Positions 1 to 7,666 of a DNA stretch of 10,019 nt are shown here, one piece after another; position 1 is the first letter of the stretch, and each line of letters opens with the position of its first letter. The position numbers and the translations under genes were made by a program. The DNA is from Methylobacteriaceae bacterium (lineage in GTDB: Bacteria; Pseudomonadota; Alphaproteobacteria; Rhizobiales; Beijerinckiaceae): the NCBI GenBank assembly GCA_019247255.1, contig JAFAPJ010000673.1, forward strand, positions 1 through 10,019. Direction: 5' to 3'. The notes below the pieces were generated by a model. It worked only from the letters and a program-made list of their open reading frames with translations, was not told where the DNA came from and searched no databases.

Positions 1-1667
1 GCCAGGATGCGCTCCAAGGTCTCCAGACGGTCGGCCTCGGCGGACGGCTTGTCCCAGCGGATCCGTTTGACCCGGGGAAAGCGCATGGCGACGCCCGACT
101 TGTGCCGGCCGGAGCGCTGCAGACCTTCGAAGGCGACCTCCAGCACGAGCCCCCGGTCAATGCCGAACTCGTCCTCGCGCACCGCGCCGAAGCGGTTGCG
201 GGTGTTGTTGCGGACGTAGCGGTCGAGCCGGAGGAGCTCCTGGTCCGTGAAGCCGGAATAGGCCTTGCCGACCGGCACGAGCTCGGGGCCGTCCGTCCCG
301 TCGCGCCAGACTCCGAAGGTGTAATCCGAGTAGAAGGACGAGCGCTTCCCCGAGCCGCGCTGGGCGTACATCATCACGGCGTCGACCAGGAACGGGTCGC
401 GCTTCCACTTCCACCAGGGCCCCTTCGGCCGGCCGGGCAGGTAGGGCGAGTCCGATCGCTTCAGCATGCAGCCCTCGATCGCGTCCGCGTCGAGGCCGGC
501 CCCGGCGGAGGCGGGATCGGCGCGCGCGGCCGCGAGCTCCTCCCAGGTCGCGAAAGGGATCTGCGGCGAGAGGTCGATCCGCGGTTCGCCGAGCCGGGCC
601 ACGAAGGCCTCGAGCCGCGCCCGGCGCGCGTCGAACGACGCGTCGCGCAGATCCTCTCCGTCGAGCGCCAGCGCGTCGTAGACGCGCAGATGCGCCGGGT
701 ACTCGACGAGCATCTTCGGCGTGACGGTCTTCCGGTTGAGCCGCTGCTGGAGCACGTTGAAGCTCTGCACCCGCCCGTCCCGCAGGATCAGCAGCTCCCC
801 GTCGAGGGCGCCCTCGAAGTCCAACGCTTCGACGAGGTCCGGAAAGGCGTCGGACACGTCCTCGCCCGTGCGCGAATAGATGCGCCGGACGAGCCGCCCC
901 GCCGTGTCGCGGCCCGAGACGGCCTGCAGGCGGATGCCGTCCCACTTCCATTCCGCCCGGAAGAGCGCGGGATCGAGCTTGGCGAAATCCTCGTCCTCGA
1001 CCGGATGGGCGAGCATCGGGGGTCGGAACGGCGCCGGGTTGACCGTCTGCGGCCGCGGCCCGCGTCCCTCGACCCAGGCGAAGAGCTCCTCATACGGCGG
1101 GGCAAGCCCGTGCCAGACATGCTCGACGTCGTCCGCCGTGACCTCGCCGAGGCTCGCGAGCGCCGTTTTCGCGAGCCGGGCCGAGACGCCGATGCGCAGC
1201 TCGCTCGTGATGAGCTTAAGGAGCGCCCAGCGCCCGACCTCGTCGAGCGCGTCGAGCCAGCCGGCGAGCAGGCCCGGCAGCTCCGACTTGCCGGCATGCG
1301 CGAGCCCGTCGACGACCTCGGAGAGCGCCGGCACGTGTGGCGGCGGGTTGTTGTGGCCGAGCCCCGGCGGGCCGTCGGCCGAGCTCGGCGGGTCCGGCGG
1401 CCGCCACATCAGCGCGACCGTCTCGGACAGGTCGCCGACATAGTCGCGCGAGAGCGCGAAGAGCACGGGGTCGGCGCGCTCCATCATGAGGCCGCGGATC
1501 AGGTTCGGCTTCGCGTTCCGGAACGAGAGGGCGCCCGTGAGCGCGGCGAGCGCCCAGCCGCGCTCGGGATCGGGCGTGTGCCGGAAATAATCCGCGAGCA
1601 GCCGGATCTTGGCGTTGCGCCGCGGCTCGTAGCCGACCCGGTCGATCAGATGCGCGAAGCGGTTCAC
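1..1667 (-). CDS. ATP-dependent DNA ligase, ligase-associated repair cluster type (C-terminus cut by window edge)
   Basis: Seals nicks in duplex DNA through an enzyme-AMP intermediate, and probably acts in DNA damage repair; family members are annotated as cisplatin damage response ligases. Reading from GTG at 1667 gives an uninterrupted frame of 555 codons to the window edge. The start reads MNRFAHLIDRVGYEPRRNAK. An N-terminal DNA-binding region (about 1-210) is followed by the nucleotidyltransferase core. Visible motifs are motif I EWKWDGIR with the AMP-accepting lysine K241, DGEL with E291, EGCMLKR around E398, and the WWKWKRDP block with K420 and K422. An OB-fold region follows. The last residues seen are ETLERIL, so only a few should be missing. 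The GTG start overlaps the exonuclease stop by four bases (GTGA, 1664-1667), implying coupled translation. It is not LigD, because no polymerase or LigD-type nuclease domain is fused to it. Confidence 0.93.
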   Translation of the reverse strand, partial: MNRFAHLIDRVGYEPRRNAKIRLLADYFRHTPDPERGWALAALTGALSFRNAKPNLIRGLMMERADPVLFALSRDYVGDLSETVALMWRPPDPPSSADGPPGLGHNNPPPHVPALSEVVDGLAHAGKSELPGLLAGWLDALDEVGRWALLKLITSELRIGVSARLAKTALASLGEVTADDVEHVWHGLAPPYEELFAWVEGRGPRPQTVNPAPFRPPMLAHPVEDEDFAKLDPALFRAEWKWDGIRLQAVSGRDTAGRLVRRIYSRTGEDVSDAFPDLVEALDFEGALDGELLILRDGRVQSFNVLQQRLNRKTVTPKMLVEYPAHLRVYDALALDGEDLRDASFDARRARLEAFVARLGEPRIDLSPQIPFATWEELAAARADPASAGAGLDADAIEGCMLKRSDSPYLPGRPKGPWWKWKRDPFLVDAVMMYAQRGSGKRSSFYSDYTFGVWRDGTDGPELVPVGKAYSGFTDQELLRLDRYVRNNTRNRFGAVREDEFGIDRGLVLEVAFEGLQRSGRHKSGVAMRFPRVKRIRWDKPSAEADRLETLERIL

Positions 1668-2740
1668 GGGGCAGGCTCGCCCTCGGGGGCATCTCCGGCG
1701 GCCGGCTCGGGCAGCGCGTCCGTCTGCAGGTCGCCTTCCTCGTCGCCGTAGCCGAGAAGATGGAGGGGGCGGGCGCGGATGCCATGGCTCAAGCACCAAT
1801 GGACGAGCGCGTCCTCCTGCCCGTGCGTGACCCAGACCTCCTCGGCCCCGGTCTCGCGGATCGACAGGCAGAGCTCGTCCCAGTCGCAATGGTCGGAGAT
1901 GATGAGCGGCAGCTCGACGCCCTTCTGCCGGGCGCGGGCCCGGACGCGCATCCAGCCCGACGCGAAACAGGCGACGGGGTCGGGGAACTTGCGCGCCCAG
2001 AGGTCCTGGATGGCCGAGGGCGGGCAGATCACGACCGCGCCCCGCAAGTTCGGGCGCTCGGCCGCCTGGACCCGGACGACCGGCCCGAGGTCGACGCCCT
2101 GACTCTCGTAGAACTCGGTCAGGCGCTCGAGCGCGCCGTGGACGTAGATCGGCTCCGCGTAGCCCGCCTCGCGCAGAAGCTTCATCACGCGCTGCGCCTT
2201 ACCGAGCGCGTAGGCGCCGACGATGTGGGCGCGCTCGGGGAAGAGCGCGACGGATTCGAGGAGGCGCGCCACCTCGCCCGCGGTGTCCGGATGCCGGAAG
2301 ACTGGCAGCCCGAAGGTCGCCTCCGTGATGAACACGTCGCAGGCGATCGGCTCGAACGGCAGGCAGGTCGGGTCCCGGGCGCGCTTGTAATCGCCCGAGA
2401 CGACGAGCCGGCAGGCGCCCTGCTCGATGACGATCTGGGCGGAGCCGAGGACGTGGCCGGCCGGCACGAAGGTGACCTCGACCGCCCCGATGCGGACGAC
2501 CTCCCCGAGCTCGGCGACCTGGGTCGCGGCGGCGAAATCGGCCCCGTAGCGCACGCCCATGATGCCGAGCGTCTCGGCGGTCGCCATCACGTGCTGGTGG
2601 CCGGCCCGGGCGTGGTCGGAGTGGCCGTGCGTGATGAGCGCGCGCGACACGGGCCGGGTCGGGTCGATGTGGAAGTCGCCCGCCGGGCAATAGAGCCCCT
2701 GGGGCGTCAGCGTCAGAAGGTCGGCCGCGCGCGTGCCCAT
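1664..2740 (-). CDS. MBL-fold DNA-ligase-associated exonuclease
   Basis: Metal-dependent nuclease of the metallo-beta-lactamase/beta-CASP fold, 358 residues, of the family encoded beside bacterial ATP-dependent DNA ligases. It is expected to process DNA ends for the ligase. Metal-ligand motifs are present in order: HGHSDH at 38-43, PAGHVLGSA with H96, SGDYK with D117, ITEATFG at 138-144, SDHCDWDEL with D283 and H284, and VTHG with H306. The C-terminal 25 residues are acidic and rich in proline and alanine, so probably a disordered tail. The ATG at 2740 is preceded by AGGAG about 11 bases upstream. Its stop overlaps the ligase start, so the two form one transcription unit. The nuclease role is known from the family; the partnership with this ligase follows from the gene order. 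An RNA-processing beta-CASP enzyme is less likely given the neighbour. Confidence 0.92.
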   Translation of the reverse strand: MGTRAADLLTLTPQGLYCPAGDFHIDPTRPVSRALITHGHSDHARAGHQHVMATAETLGIMGVRYGADFAAATQVAELGEVVRIGAVEVTFVPAGHVLGSAQIVIEQGACRLVVSGDYKRARDPTCLPFEPIACDVFITEATFGLPVFRHPDTAGEVARLLESVALFPERAHIVGAYALGKAQRVMKLLREAGYAEPIYVHGALERLTEFYESQGVDLGPVVRVQAAERPNLRGAVVICPPSAIQDLWARKFPDPVACFASGWMRVRARARQKGVELPLIISDHCDWDELCLSIRETGAEEVWVTHGQEDALVHWCLSHGIRARPLHLLGYGDEEGDLQTDALPEPAAGDAPEGEPAP

Positions 2741-2787
2741 CCGGGCGTGATCTCCTGTTCCCGGCGCAAGCGGCCGGCGCGTCCGAT

Positions 2788-3224
2788 CTAGCGGGCCAGC
2801 GCCGTGCGGGCGACCTCGCCGACGATCGGACGCAGATGGTGAGCCGTCAGCTCGCCGAACACCTGGCGGAACGTGATCGTGACGCGTCGCTCGGCGTAGC
2901 GCCGCAGCTGCCGCCGGCCCGCGGAATCGAGCGCGAAGACGTGGACGCTGCGGACGTTCTCGGTCCGGCCATCCGCGCCCCGGTCGAGGCAGATGGGCCG
3001 GGGCAGATCGAGGACGAAATAGGTCTGGCCGTCGATCGCGGCAGATCCGGCGCGGACACCCGGATCCGGCGCAGCCGCCCCGTGAGCGCGCGATCGGGCG
3101 GGCTGTCCTCGCGGAAGCACGGCTCGGCGGCGACTTCCGACGAGCCTGTGGCGGCGACGATCAGCAACCCGGCAAGAACCAGGCGGGCGAGCGTGGTCAA
3201 CGCGCGAAGGGTCGGGACGAGCAC
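2788..3224 (-). pseudogene. exported DUF4431-like protein, split by a frameshift
   Basis: Two overlapping frames together make one recognisable small exported protein. The first frame (from GTG at 3224) gives a signal peptide, with hydrophobic core LARLVLAGLLIVAATG and likely cleavage after EVAA, then the mature start EPCFREDSPPDRALTGRLRR. The second frame, ending in TGA at 2788, carries the rest: DGQTYFVLDLPRPICLD, then VRSVHVFALD, and FGELTAHHLRPIVGEV near the end. The order (Cys, LTG strand, TYFVL-RPIC, valine-rich strand, histidine-containing end) matches my memory of DUF4431 proteins, whose function is unknown. Adding one base near 3033-3060 would join the frames into a protein of about 145 residues. 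This is a recent inactivating deletion or a sequencing error. The start is uncertain: GAGAGG lies only one base before the GTG, and TTG at 3200 is an alternative. It lies 47 bases upstream of the exonuclease gene on the same strand. Confidence 0.6.
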
Positions 3225-3292
3225 GCCTCTCGCTAGCGCCCGGGCGACCCCGTGCCAATGTCGTCGGCGGGCCTCCGAGCAGGCGGTGAAAC

Positions 3293-3312
3293 CTTGGCCC
3301 GCCCGGACCGTT
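3293..3312 (+). promoter_or_regulatory. possible EcfG-type (general stress) promoter, -10 and spacer; -35 at 3288-3292
   Basis: GAAAC at 3288-3292 and CGTT at 3309-3312 are separated by 16 bases. The alphaproteobacterial EcfG sigma factor recognises GGAAC, 16-17 bases, then CGTT, so there is one mismatch in the -35 element. A transcript starting about seven bases after the -10 would begin some 15-20 bases before the ribosome binding site and ATG of the PRC-barrel gene. The elements are short and the match is by eye, so chance is possible. Confidence 0.35.
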
Positions 3313-3334
3313 GGCCGGGAAACGGGAGAGAGCC

Positions 3335-3748
3335 ATGGCCGACATGATCGCGAGCAGCACGGGCGTGAGCGGGACGGCCGGCGCCGGTACGGGCTCGCCG
3401 AACCCGCTCATCGAGAGCGACCGGGTCGAAGGCACGAGCGTCTATGGCGCCGACAACCGGCATATCGGCACGATCAAGCGCCTGATGATCGACAAGCGCA
3501 GCGGGCAGGTCGCCTACGCGGTCATGACCTTCGGCGGCTTCCTCGGCATCGGCGAGGAGAGCTACACGATCCCCTGGGCGAAGCTGACCTACGAGGTCGA
3601 TCTCGGGGGCTACCGCACGGACATCTCGTCCGACCAGCTCCAGGGCGCGCCGACCTTCTACCGCGACGGCGATTACCGCTGGTCGAACCGGGATCAGGAG
3701 CGCGAGCTCCACTCCTATTACGGCGTCTCCCCCTATTGGGGCCTGTGA
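3335..3748 (+). CDS. PRC-barrel domain protein
   Basis: A soluble 137-residue protein. A flexible Gly/Ser/Thr/Ala-rich N-terminus (about 1-24) leads into a PRC-barrel domain at about 26-105. The domain runs through ESDRVEGTSVYGADNRHIG, then IDKRSGQVAYAV, then FLGIGEESYTIPWAKL. The C-terminus is short and aromatic, ending YYGVSPYWGL, as in many alphaproteobacterial PRC-barrel proteins. PRC-barrels occur in the photosynthetic reaction-centre H subunit and in RimM, but small free-standing ones like this have no firm role and are often linked to stress or envelope functions. I chose ATG at 3335 because GGGAGAG lies just upstream; a TTG at 3311 in the same frame would place that site inside the gene. 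It is the only complete plus-strand gene, divergent from the DUF4431-like gene, and its stop lies three bases from the convergent azlD stop. Confidence 0.9.
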   Translation: MADMIASSTGVSGTAGAGTGSPNPLIESDRVEGTSVYGADNRHIGTIKRLMIDKRSGQVAYAVMTFGGFLGIGEESYTIPWAKLTYEVDLGGYRTDISSDQLQGAPTFYRDGDYRWSNRDQERELHSYYGVSPYWGL

Positions 3749-3751
3749 CGG

Positions 3752-4090
3752 TCAGCGCGCGCTGAAGAGCCAGGCGCCGAGCACAAAGGCTCCCTCGCCG
3801 ACGAGGATCGCGACGAGGAGCCGGCGGCGCGCCAGGTAGAAGGCCGCGACTCCGATCGCGATCGCCCCGACCCTGACCGGCATCGGGACGACCGCAAGGG
3901 CGGCGGCGGGCGCGTAGACGAGGCGCGACACGACCGCGGCGAGCAGCGTTGTCGCGGTGAGCCGGATCCAGGCGAACACCTCGGAGCGCTCGTCGACGCG
4001 ATGCGACAGGAGCACGGCCGCGATGCGCGACGCCTCGTTCGGGATAACGCCCGCGAGCACGATGATGAGGTAGGGCCCGAGCTCCGCCAT
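3752..4090 (-). CDS. azlD: AzlD-family branched-chain amino acid exporter subunit
   Basis: Small hydrophobic membrane protein of 112 residues, the usual size for AzlD (PF05437). AzlD works with AzlC as a two-component exporter of branched-chain amino acids or related compounds. Three to four membrane segments are visible: about 5-28, 42-60, 62-86 and 90-110. The IPNEASR motif near residue 16 and VDERSEVFAWIRLTATTLLA at about 32-51 resemble family members. The ATG overlaps the azlC stop by one base (TGATG at 4088-4092), a typical translational coupling. The true substrate cannot be read from the sequence. Confidence 0.85.
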   Translation of the reverse strand: MAELGPYLIIVLAGVIPNEASRIAAVLLSHRVDERSEVFAWIRLTATTLLAAVVSRLVYAPAAALAVVPMPVRVGAIAIGVAAFYLARRRLLVAILVGEGAFVLGAWLFSAR

Positions 4091-4803
4091 CACGCCTCCG
4101 CCGGGGCTCGCCGGAAGACGCGATCGCCGAGATAGGCGAGCGTCCCGCCGATGAGCCCCGTCGCCAGGAGGTCGTAATCGCCGCCGCCGATCTCGGCCGC
4201 GACCGGCGCGAGCGCGAGGCCGAGCCCGATGGCGAGCCAGTCGCCGACGCGCACCGCCGCGCCCGCGAGGGAGATCGTGAAGTAGATGGGCGTGAGGCAC
4301 AGGAGCCCGGCCGCGAGCGGTCCGGGCAGGGTGCCGACCAGCACGTAGCCCAGCAGGGTCATGACGACGCTGAGCGTCAGGCAGGTCAGCGCGAAGCCGA
4401 GGAAGTAGGGCTGTCGCCGCTCGGCCGGCATACCCGGCAGGCGCCGCATGCCGTCGATCCAGGTCGTCGCGGCGATGAGATGCGCGAAGAGGAAGCGCGA
4501 CAGGAGGCTCTGGCCCGGCCGGCCGAGATAGGGCCAGATCGCGAGCGTCATGGGCAGGAGGCGGATGCCCGAGAGCCCGACCGCGATGCCGGCGGCCGCG
4601 ACCAGCCCGCCGCTCGCGAGCGTCCCGTAGAGGATGAGCTGCGCGGGCGCCGCCCAGATCACGAAGGTCGAGAAGATCGCGGCGCCGAGCGGATGGCCGG
4701 CGTCGCGCGCGAGGCTGCCGACGCCGAGGAACGAGAACGCGACGATCCAGGCCGGCAGCGCGAGGGCGCTGCGCACCCCCTCGGCGACGGCGTCCCGCGC
4801 CAT
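4090..4803 (-). CDS. azlC: AzlC-family branched-chain amino acid exporter large subunit
   Basis: Integral membrane protein of 237 residues, normal for AzlC. Hydrophobic segments lie at about 14-33, 38-60, 63-90, 134-157, 162-183 and 188-225. Family features include FVIWAAPAQLILYG at 47-60, RLLPMTLAIWPYL at 81-93 and HLIAATTW at 108-115. With AzlD it should export branched-chain amino acids or analogues across the inner membrane. The ATG at 4803 starts 13 bases after the stop of the molybdenum hydroxylase gene, with no strong ribosome binding site and no room for a promoter, so it is probably co-transcribed with that gene. Whether the two functions are linked is unknown. The start could move slightly, but the next residues already look like a normal cytosolic N-terminus. 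Confidence 0.9.
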   Translation of the reverse strand: MARDAVAEGVRSALALPAWIVAFSFLGVGSLARDAGHPLGAAIFSTFVIWAAPAQLILYGTLASGGLVAAAGIAVGLSGIRLLPMTLAIWPYLGRPGQSLLSRFLFAHLIAATTWIDGMRRLPGMPAERRQPYFLGFALTCLTLSVVMTLLGYVLVGTLPGPLAAGLLCLTPIYFTISLAGAAVRVGDWLAIGLGLALAPVAAEIGGGDYDLLATGLIGGTLAYLGDRVFRRAPAEA

Positions 4804-4816
4804 CGGGCGTTCGGGG

Positions 4817-7219
4817 TCAGGCGTGGCCGGCCTCGGCGAGGGCGCGCCAGACGCGCTCGGGCGTCGCCGGCATGTCGAGGTGGGACACGCCGCGCCGGGC
4901 GAGCGCGTCGACGACCGCGTTCATCACGGCGGGGAGCGAGCCCGCGCAGCCCGCCTCGCCGCAACCCTTCACGCCGAGCGGGTTCGTGGTCGCCGGCACG
5001 GGCCGGCTCTCGAAGGTGAAGACGGGGGGCGCATGCTCGGCGCGCGGCAGCGCGTAATCCATGTAGGACCCGGTCACGAGCTGCCCGGTCTCGTCGTAGA
5101 CCGTCCGCTCCATGAGCGCCTGGCCGATCCCCTGGACTACGCCGCCGTGGAGCTGTCCCTCGACGAGGAGCGGGTTCACGACGGTGCCGAAATCGTTGAC
5201 CATCACGTAGCGGACCACCTCCGTGATGCCGGTCTCGGGGTCGATCTCGACCTCGGCGACGTGGCAGCCGTTCGGATAGGCCGCGGGCGAGCTCTCGTGA
5301 ACATGCTCGACGTCGAGCGAGCGCGGCGTGCCCTCCGGCAGGTCGGTCGCGCCCCGCAGTCGCGCGGCGAGCTCCATGATGCCGATCGCGCGATCCGTGC
5401 CGGCGATCGTGAAGCGGCCGTCCACGAACTCGATGTCGTCGACCCCAGCCTCCAGGATCTCGGCCGCGGCCTTGCGGCCGAGCTCGATGACCTGGTCCGC
5501 CGCCTCGACGATCGCGGCGCCGCTCGCCATGAGCGATTTCGAGCCGCCGGTGCCGCCGCCCGCGACGAGCTCGTCCGAATCGCCCTGGATGAGCCGGATG
5601 CGCTCGAACGGGATGCCGAGCCGGGCCGCCAAGACCTGGGCGAAGGGTGTCCAGTGGCCCTGCCCGTAATCGAGCGTGCCCGTGATGATCGTGACCTCGC
5701 CGTTCGGCTCGAAGCGGATGCCGCCCATCTCGCGCGCCGGCGGGGCCGTCACCTCGAGATACTGCCCGATCCCGCGGCCGCGGAGCTTGCCCTGGGCCTC
5801 GCTGTCGCGGCGGCGCGCCTCGAACCCGTCCCAATCCGCGGCCGCGACCGCGCGGTCCAGGAGCGCGGTGAACTCGCCCGTGTCGTAGGTCGTGTCGACG
5901 GGCGTCCGGTAGGGCATCTCGTCGGGGCGGATGTGGTTGAGCCGGCGCAGCGCGACGGGGTCGCGTCCGGTCTCGCGGGCGGCCGTCTCGATCAGCCGCT
6001 CCATGATGTAGTTGCCCTCCGGCCGGCCCGCGCCGCGATAGGCGCTGACCGGGACGGCGTTCGTGAAGGCGCAGCGGATCGCGACCTCGATCTGCGGCGT
6101 GCGGTAGACCGAGATCGCGTTCTTGCCGATGTTGCTGGACGAGAAGAGCGGCGCGACGGGCGTCAGATAGGCCCCGAGATCGCCGAGACCGGAAATTCTG
6201 AGCGCCAGGAAGCGGCCCTCCTGGTCGAGCGCGAGCTCGCCCGTCACCGCGACCGCGCGCCCGTGATGGTCCGAGGTGAAGCTGTCCGAGCGCTGGTCCG
6301 TCCAGCGGACCGGGCGGCCGAGCGCCTTCGCGGCGTGCAGGAGGCAGAGATATTCGGGGAACGGGCTCGACTTCATGCCGAAGGAGCCGCCGACCTGGCC
6401 CGTGAGGATCCTGACCTTCTCGACGGGCAGCCCGAGCATGCCGGCGATCCCGGCCCGCATGCCGCAGACGCCCTGGCAGCCGAGATGGAGCGTGTAGCGC
6501 TCGCTTGCCGGATCGAACTCGCCCAGCGCGGCGCGCGGCTCCATCGGGCTCACGACGAGCCGCTGGCTGACGAGGTCGAGCCGGGTCACGTGCGCGGCGC
6601 GCGAAAAGGCGGCCGCGACCTTCTCGCCGTCCCCGAAATGGTAGTCGAGGAAGACGTTGCCGGGGACCTCCTCGTACAGGCTCGGCGCTCCGGGCGCGAC
6701 GGCCTCCTCGGCCGTGACCGCGACCGGCAGCGCGTCGAGCGAAAGCTCGACCGCCTCGGCGGCGTCCCGGGCGGCCGCGGCCGTCTCGGCGACGACGCAG
6801 GCCACGATGTCGCCGACGAAGCGCACCCGGTCTCCGGCGAGCGGCAGCCGGGGCGGCTTCAGCATTGGCGAGCCGTCCCGGTTCTTGAACGCCATCCCGT
6901 TCGGGAAGGGCTTCAACGGCCCGAGATCGGCGGCGGTGTAGATCGCGAGGACGCCCGGCATGGCGCGCGCGGCCGCCGTCTCGATCCCCTGGATCGCGCC
7001 GTGCGCGATCGGGCTGCGCACGAAGGCCGCGTGGACCTCGCCCGGCCGCGAGACGTCGTCCGTGTAGCGGCCCTCGCCGCGCACGAGGGTCGGGTCCTCG
7101 CGGCGAGGGACGGGCTGGCCGACCGCGAACTTGAGGTGCGCGCCGTCCTGGCCGGACCCGAGGAGATCGGACCGGTCGGACACGTCGCGATGGATGAGGT
7201 CGGGCAGGCCCTGGCGCAT
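4817..7219 (-). CDS. molybdenum hydroxylase large subunit, CoxL form II type (xanthine dehydrogenase family)
   Basis: Molybdopterin-binding catalytic subunit of the xanthine dehydrogenase/aerobic CO dehydrogenase family, 800 residues from ATG 7219. The N-terminal domain opens with KFAVGQPVPRREDPTLVRGEGRYTDD. Cofactor-binding and active-site elements are CQGVCGMR (Gln about 249), GGSFGMK at 277-283, AYRGAGR at 393-399, GTLDYGQGH, GGTGGSKS, and GCGEAG with the expected catalytic glutamate E755. AYRGAGR is the form II signature; true CO dehydrogenase (form I) has AYxCSFR. The substrate is therefore probably an aldehyde, purine or other heterocycle, not CO. No medium (FAD) or small (2Fe-2S) subunit gene is next to it, though these normally accompany it. 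ATG 7219 has GGGAG four bases upstream; the frame extends to 7261, but that extension has no family character. Residues 1-28 are poorly conserved, so the start is the least certain part. Confidence 0.9.
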   Translation of the reverse strand: MRQGLPDLIHRDVSDRSDLLGSGQDGAHLKFAVGQPVPRREDPTLVRGEGRYTDDVSRPGEVHAAFVRSPIAHGAIQGIETAAARAMPGVLAIYTAADLGPLKPFPNGMAFKNRDGSPMLKPPRLPLAGDRVRFVGDIVACVVAETAAAARDAAEAVELSLDALPVAVTAEEAVAPGAPSLYEEVPGNVFLDYHFGDGEKVAAAFSRAAHVTRLDLVSQRLVVSPMEPRAALGEFDPASERYTLHLGCQGVCGMRAGIAGMLGLPVEKVRILTGQVGGSFGMKSSPFPEYLCLLHAAKALGRPVRWTDQRSDSFTSDHHGRAVAVTGELALDQEGRFLALRISGLGDLGAYLTPVAPLFSSSNIGKNAISVYRTPQIEVAIRCAFTNAVPVSAYRGAGRPEGNYIMERLIETAARETGRDPVALRRLNHIRPDEMPYRTPVDTTYDTGEFTALLDRAVAAADWDGFEARRRDSEAQGKLRGRGIGQYLEVTAPPAREMGGIRFEPNGEVTIITGTLDYGQGHWTPFAQVLAARLGIPFERIRLIQGDSDELVAGGGTGGSKSLMASGAAIVEAADQVIELGRKAAAEILEAGVDDIEFVDGRFTIAGTDRAIGIMELAARLRGATDLPEGTPRSLDVEHVHESSPAAYPNGCHVAEVEIDPETGITEVVRYVMVNDFGTVVNPLLVEGQLHGGVVQGIGQALMERTVYDETGQLVTGSYMDYALPRAEHAPPVFTFESRPVPATTNPLGVKGCGEAGCAGSLPAVMNAVVDALARRGVSHLDMPATPERVWRALAEAGHA

Positions 7220-7327
7220 GGCGCTCCCGTTAAGCCGTCGAGGCAGGTGGCGTGGACACAACCACGCGATCCGCGCTCCCGCAATGCAGCGCAGCGAAGG
7301 TCAGATCGGCGCGCCAGGCAGGTCGGC

Positions 7328-7346
7328 CGCGGCGCGAAACGCCGCG
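7328..7346 (-). terminator. GC hairpin directly after the small exported protein gene
   Basis: CGCGGCG and CGCCGCG form a perfect seven-base stem around a five-base loop, one base beyond the stop codon at 7348. There is no T-run after it on the minus strand, so it is not a classical intrinsic terminator. It could slow or protect the 3' end of the upstream transcript. It separates the pgsA group from the molybdenum hydroxylase gene. Confidence 0.35.
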
Positions 7347-7347
7347 A

Positions 7348-7662
7348 TCACCAGCGCGGATAAGGCTGGACGGTGACGCGGCCGCGATAGGCGCGGGGCG
7401 CCGGGAGGCCGCTGCCCTCGTTGTAGAGGCCCTGATCGGCGAGCACCCGGTCGTCCCAGCCGTATTGCGGGTGCGAGACGCGGTAGCGCGCCGGATCGTT
7501 GTCGCCCCAGGGCTCGGCGAAGCGCGGGTTCTTCACCGAATCGTTCAGCCAGGAATCGCCGTTGTCGGAGCCGCGTCCGCTCCGGGCGGAGGCGGCGACG
7601 GGCGCGAGGGCCGCGGCCGCGAGCGCGGCGGCCATGAGGATCGGCAAGGTACGAACGGTCAC
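7348..7662 (-). CDS. small exported protein of unknown function
   Basis: A 104-residue protein I do not recognise. It begins VTVRTLPILMAAALAAAALA (initial GTG read as Met), a clear Sec signal peptide with a likely cleavage after AASA near residue 27. The mature part is about 77 residues, polar, with no cysteines and many Trp, Tyr, Pro and Asp residues. It contains WLNDSVKNPRFAEPWGDNDPARYRV as a continuous stretch in the first half of the mature part and ends VTVQPYPRW. It has no membrane segment after the signal and no enzyme motif. GTG 7662 is chosen because a near-perfect AAGGAGGT lies four bases upstream; the ATG at 7719 in the same frame would put the signal peptide inside the protein. 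It lies 53 bases after moaE but appears to have its own expression signals, so it may not depend on the pgsA-moaDE transcript. Periplasmic or secreted location is inferred from the signal peptide alone. Confidence 0.8.
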   Translation of the reverse strand: MTVRTLPILMAAALAAAALAPVAASARSGRGSDNGDSWLNDSVKNPRFAEPWGDNDPARYRVSHPQYGWDDRVLADQGLYNEGSGLPAPRAYRGRVTVQPYPRW

Positions 7663-7666
7663 GAGG

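Noticed and set aside
102..1751. A plus-strand open frame of 549 codons opposite the ligase
   Set aside because: Same reason: it mirrors a real ligase reading frame with intact catalytic motifs, and its own product has no recognisable domain.
1760..2791. A plus-strand open frame of 343 codons opposite the exonuclease
   Set aside because: The opposite strand carries the full set of MBL metal ligands; this product is compositional shadow.
3225..3240. A sigma-70-like promoter (TTGGCA, 17 bases, TAGCGA) for the DUF4431-like gene
   Set aside because: The -10 match is poor and would place the transcript start at or past the GTG, so I did not list it.
4817..7219. True aerobic carbon monoxide dehydrogenase (CoxL form I)
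   Set aside because: The active-site loop reads AYRGAGR, the form II signature, not AYxCSFR, and no coxM or coxS is adjacent.
4634..7363. A plus-strand open frame of 909 codons opposite the molybdenum hydroxylase
   Set aside because: It is antisense to a gene with all family motifs. Its product is Arg/Asp/Glu/Ala-rich low-complexity sequence, as expected from reading GC-rich codons backwards.
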